A stretch of 64,000 nt of DNA from Xenoacremonium recifei (taxonomy: Eukaryota > Ascomycota > Sordariomycetes > Hypocreales > Nectriaceae). Shown here in pieces: positions 11,684 to 22,628 of the stretch (its first letter is position 1; the number at the start of each line of letters is the position of its first letter). A program made the translations under genes and the position numbers. Location of the stretch: contig WOFQ01000030.1 in NCBI GenBank assembly GCA_012184525.1, forward strand, positions 310,001 through 374,000, read 5' to 3'. The notes under the pieces are model-generated. The model was not told where the DNA came from and did no database searches. It was given only the letters and a program-made list of their open reading frames with translations.

Positions 11684-12359
11684 TTATCTGTCGCTGCAGA
11701 CCTTTCTATAACTACGGACGCATCTAATCGCAGATTGCCGTACATATCGTTCTCTCCGTACCTGAATGAACTGTCTTTCTTTTTTCATCTTGGCAGCCAG
11801 CCAGAGGCTTTGTTCGCGAGGCCCATTTGTTATAGGCATGCGTTCGACATCCAGTTTTGCGAAATGAGGCAACCCGGTAGGGTCTCCATATGGCGGACTT
11901 ACACCTACTCGTTCTTCGACAAGTCTCAGCAGTGCCCTGTGAAGAGGGGCGTATCTTCCTCCAAAACCATTAGTCTTCACCTCCCTGCCCACAGTTGATG
12001 CCCAACTCCACGTGGGCACGTATGTACGATTGGGATGTTTTTCAACCCCAACGCTTGCCTCTAAGATCTAGAGTAAATCTATGTGCAATACTGTTTTCCA
12101 TAAACCTACCAAGTAATTCTCGCCGCCGACTTTTCCCAACGTCTCAGCAATACCGGATAAGAGAGACTCAAGTCAATTTTGCTACATGCCGGTTTTCTGG
12201 CTTCTCAACTAGCAGATCTGCACTTTTCCATCGTTTTCGGGAGCACAAAAAAAGATTGTACCAGGCATGCTTCAAAGACTTTAATGACGTGATTTTGGTT
12301 CCTCGTGGTGATTTCGGGGCCACACTTTTTGGACAAATTTCCAACGTTGTAGTATACAA
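11684..12359 (-). pseudogene. Heterokaryon-incompatibility (HET) domain relic
   Basis: Reading 12160 down to 11684 gives the C-terminal part of a HET protein: LSGIAETLGKVGGENYLVGLW, HIDLL followed by a stop, then VPTWSWAS, the conserved PSWSWAS signature of this family, then a degenerate tail. The stop at 12068-12070 is TAG where the family has Trp after LL, consistent with a G-to-A change in TGG. Farther upstream (12160-12359) residual similarity (HAWYNL) is in another frame and no HET N-terminal half exists. HET proteins trigger vegetative incompatibility; this copy cannot be functional. Its place between cluster genes suggests old rearrangement or insertion. Confidence 0.7.
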
Positions 12360-12432
12360 GCACGATTAATTCAATATGTTATGGAACTAAGTGTAAGCCG
12401 CCGAGAGATTGTTCCCCATTCCATATTTGATC

Positions 12433-13315
12433 TTAAGGTTGCCATCCCGCAACAGCCCGTACAGCTTGAGTTAAATTACCGATCTGCTCGTTAGTCTTAG
12501 CTGTTTCTGATTTTCTGTAACCCTCTTTATATGGAATTCGATCCTCGCCTAGGATACAATTAGTTTTGGTCTTATCGCAAGTATGTTGTGCCTCTTAGGG
12601 ACTAAATTACTTAGCAGGGCTTTGACCCATGACTTGGGCGCGGCGCTCTTTTCCTCGTCCCAAAGAGTAAGCAGGTACAACGCTGTTGTGCCGTATTCTG
12701 TCAGGTGTTGGTGTGAAGAAGCATTGAATTGCGGGTTAACCCGTTTCGCTAGAGCAAGACGGTTCTTGGTTGCAATAGCTGCTGTGTCCACAGTGACGAG
12801 CTGGTCAGGCATACGATAGTGGTTCAGTCCGAGATCCTTTGCCACGGGAGCAAAAACAGTGGCATCGAAATGAACGTCATCTCCAAAGTATATATCATTC
12901 CGAGTCAACGAGCCGTCTACTTCGATAGTGTCATGTCTTGCCAAATCAAAGAGGTTGAACGTCTCATTGGGCCGGTTTGTTGTTGAGATGTTGAATTCGA
13001 AAACCATATTGACCGCATCTCGGTAAAACCCTGGTACAAAGTTGTATGCTGCTTGTGCAGCTTGGTTGATCTTTTCGTAATCCAAGTTCTTTCCGTCATG
13101 TGGCAGGTATCCATGGTTGGCCAAAGCATTTAAACCAGGGCATGGTGAACGGCCTGTAGAATTGATAGTTTGTAAGTCAATGCGCATTTTCTTTCCGTGA
13201 AGACGCATTACTGACTGTCAAAAGGGCCAGCTGCACGAAATTTGTGACCCTTGGGGTCAGGGAACGCGTGGCACGCGGAGCTGAATGCGAAGAGAGTAAG
13301 CAGAGTAGTCCTCAT
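12433..13315 (-). CDS. Secreted heme-thiolate peroxidase (chloroperoxidase/peroxygenase family)
   Basis: Three exons, 13315-13216, 13153-12611 and 12548-12433, give 252 residues, the short-type size. Residues 1-17 are a signal peptide. The proximal heme ligand lies in SRSPCPGLNALANHG (Cys38), assembled across intron 1. The distal acid region reads IEVDGSLTR, a variant of the EHD/EGD-S-TR pattern with the middle residue changed to Val. I place a third exon because it restores the normal end (EDRIPYKEGYRK...) instead of an unrelated read-through tail at 12549-12610. These enzymes use peroxide to halogenate or hydroxylate small substrates outside the cell or in the secretory pathway. A role in tailoring the nearby terpenoid product is possible but unproven. 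Confidence 0.88.
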
Positions 13316-16054
13316 GGTGAACGATAGAAGACTGGTGAGCTAAGGACGTTGCAAATCGATCGGAGCTACACGGCAATATATAGTCTTACTTACGCAGCCT
13401 TATAAGGCAATACGAGGATAGTAATGACGTTTACTTCATTAACGGATGATTTCAAATTGCTTTTGTTTGATATGACGGCTTCTACAGGGGGCGTATTCGC
13501 TTGTCACTAAGCCTCATTATGTTAATACGCGCTACATACCCACCTAGGTCCGCCGCCGATACGCCCTACATACGCCAGAACCACCACGAAAATCTACCTA
13601 GTCTACCGGGAGCATTTCTGGGCCCACGCCAGCAAAATTTAATACGCCAACGAGTCACACCAAGTTTGAATCTCACATTATCGTGACAAGCAACGCGAAT
13701 CAAGGCGAATTAGATGAGCCTCGCCAGTAAGCTACGCTTGTTCCATCTGCACACAAGTCCATAGTGTCTTAGACAGGATGTTCCTTTCTCCATGGAGAAA
13801 TCGAGTGTTTCATTCATTCGAAGAGAGGAAATGGCCAATTTCCTTCAGCTAAGCATATCCAACCGAGCACGCTAGCTGCCAAATTCCAGCATAGGCTGAT
13901 GATGCAAGAATTTTTGGACATAGGCGCCAAGAAGATCGGTGTTATTCTGGGTTTTGCTGCGCCATCCATCGCTGCCTGACTGAAAGATACATACAAACAA
14001 CAATAGCAATGTTCAATCGCAGACTTCCTAAGAGAATTGGATTCGGAAGAAAGGCTCTATTAATATAGTTCTACGGCTACGGTTTATTCTCTGAGCATTT
14101 GTGATTATCGATTTCTCTACCTCTCAGAGTCAGAATTCGGAATGAGCTTGAGGTTCTCTGCTCCTGTCCCTACCCTGCTCCATTTCTGAAGATGTCAGCT
14201 TGTCAGCGCCGTGTTCTGCACTAGGTGATTGTTGGAGTGGCGATTACAGGGCTATGCTTACATATATTAAGATGGACTGCCTGCAAAGATCTCTCTCGTA
14301 ACTTTCGGCGTGGGATGATCCTCGCTCATGCGATAGGTCTCCGCTGTCTCTAGATCAGTGCCTTCCTCATCATTCGAAGACTCGGAGACTGACTGGGTTA
14401 TTGAGGCTCCCCGAATCGCGCCCCCGTGTTCTAGCTGCAGTGATCAGCTTAGCCTCTGGGCTGATTCGGAATATGAGGACAACTTCTCGGGCAACAAATG
14501 TCTGCCGGACTCTACTTAGTTCGGACGTTTCCTTTGCGCAAACGCGTAGGCTTGGCAGGTTTGTGGCTACGGCTTAGCTGAACACTCCGGTTGATGAATG
14601 CAAAATCAGCTTCTTGCACATGGCACCAAGAATCCTTCACGTCAGCCACTGGCAAACATGTTAGGGATTCCGTATCTGATTGGGTCGAATGGAGAAATCT
14701 TGGACAGGTACATAATCTTTGTGAGGTAATGAGCATGTACTAACCAACAACTTCACGACGAGTGACAGAAATAGTGGTCCTCAGTTCAAGGAGGCATTAT
14801 TGAGGGTTACTCCACCATCAAACTGTCTTCTAAACGCAATATCCTTCCTACCATTTCCAGATTTGCAAGCGGTTCCTTGATGACGGAGGAAAAATACTGG
14901 TCACCTTCGCCGGCGTCTTTGGGTCGAAGACCTCGTCAAACACAGACTTTGGCCCCTCCCAGAAATGTAGGGGGAAAGTGTACGAAAAGAAGAAAACCCC
15001 CAAATTCGGTCATGTGGCCAAGTTGTCGAATTCTGTCGATGCAGAGGCCCCTGGCTGGGATTGAACGCCGGTGAGTGTTTTTTTACAACGTAACTACAGA
15101 CAACCGAACTCCCAACACACATGTAAAGGTCTGAGGACCCAGACATCGCAATAGACTCTTAATAACCGAAAGGTGACAAATTAAGAAGGAGACTGACTCA
15201 CTCATTGGGGCCGCATAAGCCCCACTATTTACGGTAAAGACCAAGAAAAATCATGTTGTAACAGTATTTTGGGCAGATCATTGTTGTCAATAGTCATCGC
15301 ATCATCCGCACACTCGTACTTGCTGAATTTCGATAGGCATGCATATCTTATACCTATATCGCACACTGCTTTGTAATCATTTCATGGCACAAAAAATGTG
15401 AACTATGCGGCAGGGTTGGTTCTAGAGAAAGTAGCAGAGACGACCAGACTTGGGTGACGTGGCGATTTCCAGAATTTCCGTATTGTCGACTCATCCCTAC
15501 CCGAATTGCTTCAAGTTTCTGTATTATAGAAATTGTGATCGTACAAATAACCTTTGCATGTAGAAAGAAGACGGGTTTGTAAGCTTTTGCAGATGCTCGG
15601 GGTAAACGAACTCTGGCTCACTTTGAAAAGCCTCGGGGTGAGGAGCTATTAGAAGCAGTGCCGATACCTAACTCGATGAACCGCCTCGGCTATGACGACA
15701 AGCCCGATGATTTTCGGACTGTTTCTTGGTTCTTAACGTTCTGGAATCCCGATCGGCCCACCCGTGTCGTCCTCCGACGCCGTTTCAATGCAAAATCTTA
15801 CTAACTCTGCCCCGAACAGGAATTTCGGAGTCGAAGAATCTTTCGGCATCGCTACGGACCCGAAGAGCCCGCGGGTAAGAAAGTTGATGATCTGCAAACA
15901 CGTATTGGCATCGGGTGATGCTCATTGCAACATCTCATGAGATATAATAACCCAACAATCTGTCTGCATATTTGTGCAATCGCCTCTAAGTACTCATCTA
16001 CAATTATTCTATCTTCAACTACTATTGTTCTGCCTCTACTTTCACCTTTACACT
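13316..16054. other. Gene-poor stretch (2.7 kb)
   Basis: No complete gene was found. One exon-like stretch on the plus strand at about 14865-15062, preceded by a splice-like CAG at about 14860, reads RFLDDGGKILVTFAGVFG in one frame and ends at a stop, but no family or partner exon was recognised. The remainder contains stops in all frames. It includes the promoters of the peroxidase (left end) and of the membrane cyclase-like gene (right end). Confidence 0.4.
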
Positions 16055-16807
16055 ATGGAGACCACATACTACGAACAACTTACCCGCCAATTCGCGCTGG
16101 ACAACACTACGCTTCTTGTAGCCGCGATTATTAGTTTTATTGTCGGCTATCTACAGTATATATATGCTATTCGAGTAATGCTTCGTGAAGGGAAGGGCCC
16201 CATGCCTTACTGGATGCACTCATTCTACCTTGCGCACGACTCCACCTGGTCTTATGTCCTGGCAAAGGCAGCTGCTCGATATGATGAGCATTGGTTTCTC
16301 AGAGGAACTTCGACAGCTTTGTTCTTGTGGGCTACTTTGGAGATCTGGTGTATCCATAGGGCTATCACCAAAGAGCGGCAGGCGAACTTCGCGTCGATTT
16401 TTGGCCCTAGCCCACCACTGACAGCCGTCATTTGCTACAGCCTGATATTTCAACTGGCCATGTACTCGGTGGTGCTCGTGGGTATTGTTTTGATGGGTGA
16501 AGGATGCGTTATGCAGTGGTTCTGCCTGACCAATGTCTTGATCGTTGTCGGCCCGACACACGAATACCTCCGGCGAGGGTCGAGAGAAGGTCTTTCACTT
16601 GGATTTTGCCTTGTCAACATTATCGGCACAATTTGGACCTTCGCTCCGTTCAGCATGTGGGCATTGACAATTCCTGATATGTTTACCCGGCCCGCCTATT
16701 ATGCCGTGGGAGTGGCACTTACCATATATTCCATCTGGTGCTTTTACGTTGTGGCACAGTACCCCCCGAAACCTCGTGGCAAGAATGGAGAGGCTCCAAT
16801 TTGGTAG
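16055..16807 (+). CDS. Integral membrane protein resembling transmembrane terpene cyclases
   Basis: This single-exon frame encodes 250 residues with about seven hydrophobic spans and almost no soluble loops, matching the size and layout of the small membrane terpene cyclases of fungal meroterpenoid and indole-diterpene pathways (PaxB/Pyr4 and MacJ/AscF types). I chose the ATG at 16055, with good context (CACTATGG), over one at 15974, which would add a 27-residue hydrophobic leader. Candidate catalytic acids sit in HDSTWSY (near residue 60) and in the membrane-facing WATLEIW (near residue 100), the latter reminiscent of the W-E-x-x-Y helix of Pyr4-type enzymes. The protein ends with a basic tail. 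I infer cyclisation of an (epoxy-)prenyl chain. An EBP/EXPERA-like isomerase or an unrelated membrane protein remains possible. Confidence 0.55.
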   Translation: METTYYEQLTRQFALDNTTLLVAAIISFIVGYLQYIYAIRVMLREGKGPMPYWMHSFYLAHDSTWSYVLAKAAARYDEHWFLRGTSTALFLWATLEIWCIHRAITKERQANFASIFGPSPPLTAVICYSLIFQLAMYSVVLVGIVLMGEGCVMQWFCLTNVLIVVGPTHEYLRRGSREGLSLGFCLVNIIGTIWTFAPFSMWALTIPDMFTRPAYYAVGVALTIYSIWCFYVVAQYPPKPRGKNGEAPIW

Positions 16808-17196
16808 GAAAAGATGACCTTCTATTCTTTTCAAGCTCCTCAGAGAGCCTACCTAGTTCGCGCTAAACCCCAAATCAACTTATTTACGTTTAAGATAATT
16901 TGCAAATGAATGCTGACCCTTACATGTTCTAATGTGGTTTGCAATTTGTATGTTACAGAGGCTATCGCGTTCCCATTGTGGTTGTTTCACTGCACAATTT
17001 TTATCTAAAGATACATCAAGGTTGCGCCCCCGTTGCAACCCAAGAAGGGGTTAGCAAAATCAGGGGGCCCGAAAATTATTTCTCTTCTTTTGCTTCATAC
17101 ACTGCGGTTTCGACCACTATAGGTCGCCAAACACTTCAAATTTGCCCTGCAAACTTTGGCTTTAGTGCGTATTGATGATGCTTTTACGTCTTCGAT
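16808..17196. other. Intergenic, tail-to-tail (389 bases)
   Basis: 3' flank between two convergent membrane-protein genes. No element was recognised. Confidence 0.5.
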
Positions 17197-18305
17197 CTAA
17201 GTATATAAACCGATTGGTATCGTGATCTTACTGAGTAGAGGGATCAGATATAGCGATGGGAGCCAAATAAGAGTATAAAGGTGGAACGTTGTCTGATCTG
17301 CCTTGACCGATCTCCAGCACAGGACTCGAGATGCCACAAGCCCTCCAACCAGAATAGGTAGGATAAAACTGGCGGTCAGTGAGCCATCTGCCCAGTAAGC
17401 GGGACATGCAAAAGACCAGAACATAACGAATGCCGCTGTGATCCACCGTGTAGGCATATCTCCGATTGACAGAGGCATCGTGGTTCTGCCACGGATTTGG
17501 TCGCCCTCTTGATCTCGGAGATCTTGGATCTGAATGGTGGAGAAGGTATTGAGGCCAAGTAAAGTACACCAGATGTACCCTCGCTCTGTCATAGCAGCCG
17601 CACCCATAGACCTGGCAGCCACCCGAGTCCCTCCGAGCTGTCCAGTCATATAAAAAAGGGCGTTGATGAGATTCTTCGCCCACCAGAAGCTGGCACCGCT
17701 CGCATAGTCGTAAATGTATGTCTCAAACATGAAGGCAATAGCTTCGGGGAAACCGCCCAACCAAAGACCGCTTACGAGAAGCAAAAGACAGGTTGCCACA
17801 ATGTACCACCGCTCAATACCCTCGATAGTGAGGCGACCCGAAGGAATGGCTCGCCACGGCTTGTTAAGTTTGTCTTCTTTAATCGACTCGGGATCCTTCT
17901 GATTACTGCAGTCAAAGTGCAGGACATACAGCCATATATATATAGTCACGTTTACAAATGCAACAGCCAACTCTTTATACATTGGGTCAGTGTTTGTCGT
18001 GACGCCGCCAGATGCCACGCCGAACATCGCGAACATGACCACCGGCTGAACGTATGCTTTGATGTTTGACTCGGTAATGAGATGGGCAAGAGAGAAGACG
18101 TTCGAGATCCATGCAAAAATTGAATCGCTCCGTTGAGGGATGGACTATAAAATCTCGGATTAGCCACGCCTCCTTCTACACCCTCATCCCAACTCGATGA
18201 CATGTAAATTTGTTGGGAAAAAGGAGATCATACCTGATACATCTCGGGTTCTGTTGTACCTGTGGATTTCTTCATCTCGTCCGCTTTGACTTTGTTGCTT
18301 GACAT
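17197..18305 (-). CDS. UbiA-superfamily protein, fungal UbiA-type terpene cyclase/prenyltransferase
   Basis: Two exons, 18305-18234 and 18144-17197, joined in phase 0, give 339 residues with about eight membrane spans. The first metal-binding loop reads SNQKDPESIKEDKLNKPWRAIPSGR, and the second reads QDLRDQEGDQIRGRTTMPL. These are the diverged Asp-rich motifs and the NKPWR.IPSGR and GR.T.P blocks of a fungal UbiA branch that includes the membrane terpene cyclase of the fumagillin pathway. The enzyme would bind a prenyl diphosphate through Mg and either cyclise or transfer it. It is convergent with the cyclase-like gene at 16055. It is only distantly similar to the UbiA protein at 5747, which has canonical DxxDxxxD motifs, so the two are not recent duplicates. 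Confidence 0.8.
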
Positions 18306-20636
18306 GGTGCAAATGATTTCTTTGTAGAAGATAAATCCAGATGTTGACATTCTTTTCTCTTTGATAAGCTTAATTGTGAGGAGTTACCTTTCTTTTGGGG
18401 AGTGCATCCTCGCTATATATACTCTCTCTATCTTTCAAATTGCGCCACTTCTAGACACAGGGAATTGAAGATCAGACCATAGCGTGCGAGCAAATCTTGT
18501 TCCTTCCGTCCGCTCGTCGCCTCGAACAGCACACAATGTATTTGGAAATAGACGCAATCTTCCGGACACTACGACCACGCTAACATTTATTTCCATCAAG
18601 TTTCCACATCTTTAGAGGCTGCCGAAGTTTTGCATGACCCTCAATCGACTTATCTGCTTCCTAAACTCTTTAGTTCACTGCACAAAGAATGATAGCAGCC
18701 CATCCCGGTGCTTTCTCGGTGCTTCAGTAAGCAGTCCGATTCGCAAAGTGATCGTTAGTTGTCAATCGTTTCCATATGCATCCTCACTACCTGCGCTACG
18801 CTTTGATACTTTGATCAATCTTCTAACCTACTCCATATACAGGCCTGATTCTGCCCTTGCGTTTAGCTTATTTATCTATTCTGAAGGATAAGGCTTATCC
18901 TATGGAGAAGCCGTGAGTATCAGGATGTCTCCATAGAGCTTTTTGATTGGGCATACTTGATCATCTTTATCTTGCATCGTGGACGTGGTCCCGCTGATGG
19001 CGATGGTGAAAGATGAGAAATTAGTACAAAGATTCTATTAAAAATAAAAAGAGTAACTTTTTGTGGTAATTTGCACAATAGCTCGTTCGTGAGACTCAAT
19101 TGTGGTCATATATGTGCAGAAAGACGTACTGTAAATTCAGCGCAAGAGATGTTCCAGTGCTTCATGGGCAGTACTACGAAGCCACGATCTTGGACGCGAC
19201 GGGTCATCTCAGCCATTCCATCCACCACACTATGCCCCGCATAAGATCTACGCCTGAAGTTGCATACATACTCCGTATCAGGGCATGAGATTCATTAAGC
19301 AGCATTCACGGCTGTAAATCTGACATTTTAAAACTGGTATGCTTACAGTGCCCTAATACGGCAATATAACTAATCTGTTGCATTTACAGTATCACCTGGA
19401 CGTTAAGAATACCAGAGGCTTCCTAGATTCAAGAAACTCATAATGTACAGAACGCATGGAACGGAGAATAATACCGAAAGACTCATTATCTGGCTACGCA
19501 GCTATGCACATCCTTTATGGCTTGTCTTTGTTTGAAAGTTCTCGAAGATCGACTCTTCATGCTTTGTGACAGGTCATGAAAGAGTCAATGCTCATATCTA
19601 GGTGTCACAATGATACCACTACTTACCCACTCATGCAATTAGTTTCAGACGATAAATTTACTTGCACGCAGCGGCAAATTTGTGGCAGGAAATGATTCGC
19701 AGTGGTCGCCAGATGACGTGATTAAGCATCGTTAGCGAGATAACAAAATGAACACCAATGTCATAATTGGCTCGCGAGACGGGACAGAATTCCATTTGGC
19801 GGCATACATATAGTGCAGTCCATTGCACCGTTCCACTTAATGTCTTATCATGGGACTACCTAGCGACTGCCTCACAAGCCGTCGATTGACGATCTCCGTT
19901 AATCCCACGTAGATCCCAGATTCCAACTCGGATACTACCGCCATAGTGTCAGCCCCGATGACACGATGTTCGATCAATTACTGTGATTTGACTAAGTACC
20001 TATTATAGACATAGAAACACTCGATTATCAAATCAGGATCTTGCCAGCCATTTCTTCAGGTTGTATGGTCTGCATTTTAAAGTTCGGCGTTCTTGTGGAA
20101 GCCGATGTTAAGAAAACGCTTTAAACTCGAAGGCTATTTTAAAACTGTCCGTGAACTATTTATCTCTTCATAAATTAATAACCAGAAGCATTTATCTCTC
20201 GTAAGTGTTATTTCGAAAATATAATATAGTAAGCTAAATATTTGAAGAAAGGCGTCATGGTGTGCAGGCTTCAAGATTGTATTCCGAAGTAGTTAGCTGG
20301 AGTTGGAGTTGGCATGACTACCCTAGACCCACGCAAACATTCGGAGTGAAGTCCTGTTAGGATTATGATAAGCTTTTGATAAGATAACATAGCTACTGCG
20401 GCCAATCTAGGCCATCGGCTAATTGTAGGTTAAACTGCAATAACAGCCCCACTCCTGCGAGACCATACCTTGATATCTGCACGGTATATCCAGCAATCGC
20501 GATTAGAATATGATATTTGCATAAGTTAACGCAATTGTTCTAGCTGTATTTTATTTTTCCACGGCTTTAATCGACACGGTAATGCTGTAACCGGCATCGA
20601 CCTAAGCCCAGGTCCACTTACCCACGGTAGCACTCT
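18306..20636. other. Gene-poor stretch (2.3 kb)
   Basis: Apart from the promoter of the UbiA-type gene at its left end nothing was recognised. Short open frames (18634-18891, 19100-19288) lack family patterns. This stretch may mark the right border of the first cluster. Confidence 0.4.
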
Positions 20637-20882
20637 TCAAGGCAAAAGATGGACAGCTGAAAGACTAAATTGGTCAACCACGGCTCCGGCTCTAGCAGCG
20701 AGGGCTTCGACGTGAGGATCCGGAATTATTGTTGTCGACCTGTACAAGATATCTTCTTGGCCCAGGGCTCTCAGTCCTGCCAGTGCATCATCTTCAGTGC
20801 AGTTATAGCTCGAAGATATGAGAACACTAAGTATCAATGCTGAAGTATTACGCCACTTGACAAGTGCAATTTTAACAAGCAT
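20637..20882 (-). pseudogene. Possible type-B carboxylesterase remnant
   Basis: An 81-codon frame contains YNCTEDDALAGLRALGQEDIL, resembling the Cys...DAL.CLR....L segment of type-B carboxylesterases/lipases. Neither the N-terminal oxyanion region nor the GxSxG nucleophile elbow is found on either side, so at most this is a relic. The similarity is short and could be chance. Confidence 0.25.
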
Positions 20883-21574
20883 AGGGATCAGAAGCTATGG
20901 TCTTTCTGTCGAGACCAGGTGGCTGATTAAAATAGGATATTACATAGTTTCGTAACAACACTGCCCCCCACCGAGCGACCAGCTTTGGATCATGGCTGTC
21001 ACCGCTTCACTAGGGTTAACTAACAGCCATGGACATGTCGTCGTTAAAGAATTTGCAAACAGTTGATCCCTGCTATGCTAGAGTCGGTCTTCCAGGTGCC
21101 TTGAGCGGGGCAATGGCTGTGCGCGTGCTTGAAAAACCGGGGATCACGCGGATCAATACGAGGTGTACTCCGTACCGACTTACCATATCCATCTAATCTC
21201 TCTTGGCCATCACGCCGAGGAACTAACTTCAATTTATCGTATGATGAAAACTCGCCTTCGGTACAAAGACAGATGCGATATTTTCTATTTACAGCCACCA
21301 GTTAGTAAAGAGTCCTTGCTATCTAGTGGTAAACACCATAGCAACACTAACATCTAGTAGACAGACGCAGTAGGGCAGGTCAAAGACATATTTCACCAAG
21401 GGAGACTAGGCCCAATTATATGTGAATAACCAAGTGAACGAAGATCATTTAATCGACCAATGCACTTCATTCGATGCCTTCACCTGCGACCCGTATTCAC
21501 CCAGTAAGTGCTATTCAGAGAGCGCCTAGATGGTTACTTATCACAGACCGTGGCATTCCTCGCGTCTTCCATCC
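20883..21574. other. Intergenic (692 bases)
   Basis: No gene, repeat or structured site was recognised. Confidence 0.4.
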
Positions 21575-22628
21575 TTAATTTCCGGTGTTGAGATTGCTCA
21601 ACTGCAGGCTGTTTTGTGAACCAGAACCCTTCCCACTGGCGAGGCCATGGTTTCGGACATTGTTTTCCATACGAGCAATGCGCTCAATCCGTTGTTGTTG
21701 CTTGCGGCGACGCCAAAGGAACAGGGCAGCTCCGCCAATGAGGATCGCGCCTACGAGAGAACCAATGACGATCCCAGCGATGGCACCTCCGCTGAGTTTG
21801 TTTGAGCCGCCCTTGTTAGAGCCTGAGTCCGAGTCCTCAGACTCACCAGAGGCGCCAGAGTTTACTCTATGGGTAGCAGTTGCGCTCGCAGTGGCTGTGA
21901 CCCCGGCCTCCTTGTCGTCCTCTCCAGGCTCAGTAGCATTGAAGCATGGGATATTGAAAGTGAAATCCGACGCGGTGACGAATATGATGTCGGCACAAGC
22001 ATAGAAAGTCTGATTGTGAGGCGCGTCCCAATCAGCGCGATAGATGATCTGCAGCGTAGCGTTGTCGCCAGCAGAGACGTCGGAGGGAGCATCAGGAACT
22101 TCAACGCAGGTATGGCCTGGGTTGAGATCGGCGATAGATTTCTCCTCGATCAAGATCGTGAAGTCTTCATTTGATGTGGGGTCTACGGTGATTAGCATCT
22201 GGCAGCAAGGTGATTGGGGGAGAAGAGTCCAAGTACTAACTGTTTAAGTAGGAGATGCTGATTTTAGAGTTGTAGTAGTCATCCTGAGCAACAAGAGCAA
22301 TCGCACCTCCAGCTAACAGCAGAGTTCAGTAAGAGCCAGTGAAGTTGCAAGTGGTGAAATTTAGAAGAAAAAAGAGGCAATGTCTATGTTCAGACGTGGA
22401 ATGAGTCAACTATTACGTACTCAAAGGAAACTCCGTTCTGTTACCAGACGCAGCACGTGAGCCACAGGGAGAGGTGTTATCCATATCTCCAGCCCATACT
22501 CGATCCTGAGGCCACATAAAGGCTGCGGGACCCATCTCATCGTCAGTCACACTGGCTGTCGACGGGCTGTCATCTTCCTGGCCAAAAGCGAAGGCGGCCA
22601 AGGTGAGCGTGAGAAGACTTGCAAGCAT
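21575..22628 (-). CDS. Membrane-anchored X325/BIM1-like (LPMO-like) surface protein
   Basis: Three exons, 22628-22421, 22312-22241 and 22182-21575, give 295 residues. A signal peptide (about 1-17) precedes an ectodomain with NTSPCGS, NRTEFPL, GGAIALVAQDD, ISISYLNNPTSNEDF, GHTCVEVP and YACADIIFV, the Cys pattern of fungal X325/BIM1-like proteins, which are structurally related to copper LPMOs but act in copper handling. Then come an acidic, Ser-rich linker, one membrane span (AGIVIGSLVGAILIGGAALFL) and a basic cytoplasmic tail. Most relatives are GPI-anchored or secreted, so a true membrane span with a tail of about 45 residues is less usual. No histidine follows the likely signal cleavage site, so copper binding through an N-terminal His brace is doubtful. 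Confidence 0.72.

Noticed and set aside
14865..15062. Exon-like stretch with DDGGKILVTFAGVFG
   Set aside because: It reads like protein but no family, start exon or partner exon could be found, so it is mentioned only in the intergenic note.
21862..22174. Alternative frames over the X325-like gene
   Set aside because: They lack the cysteine pattern, signal peptide and membrane span seen in the spliced minus-strand gene.
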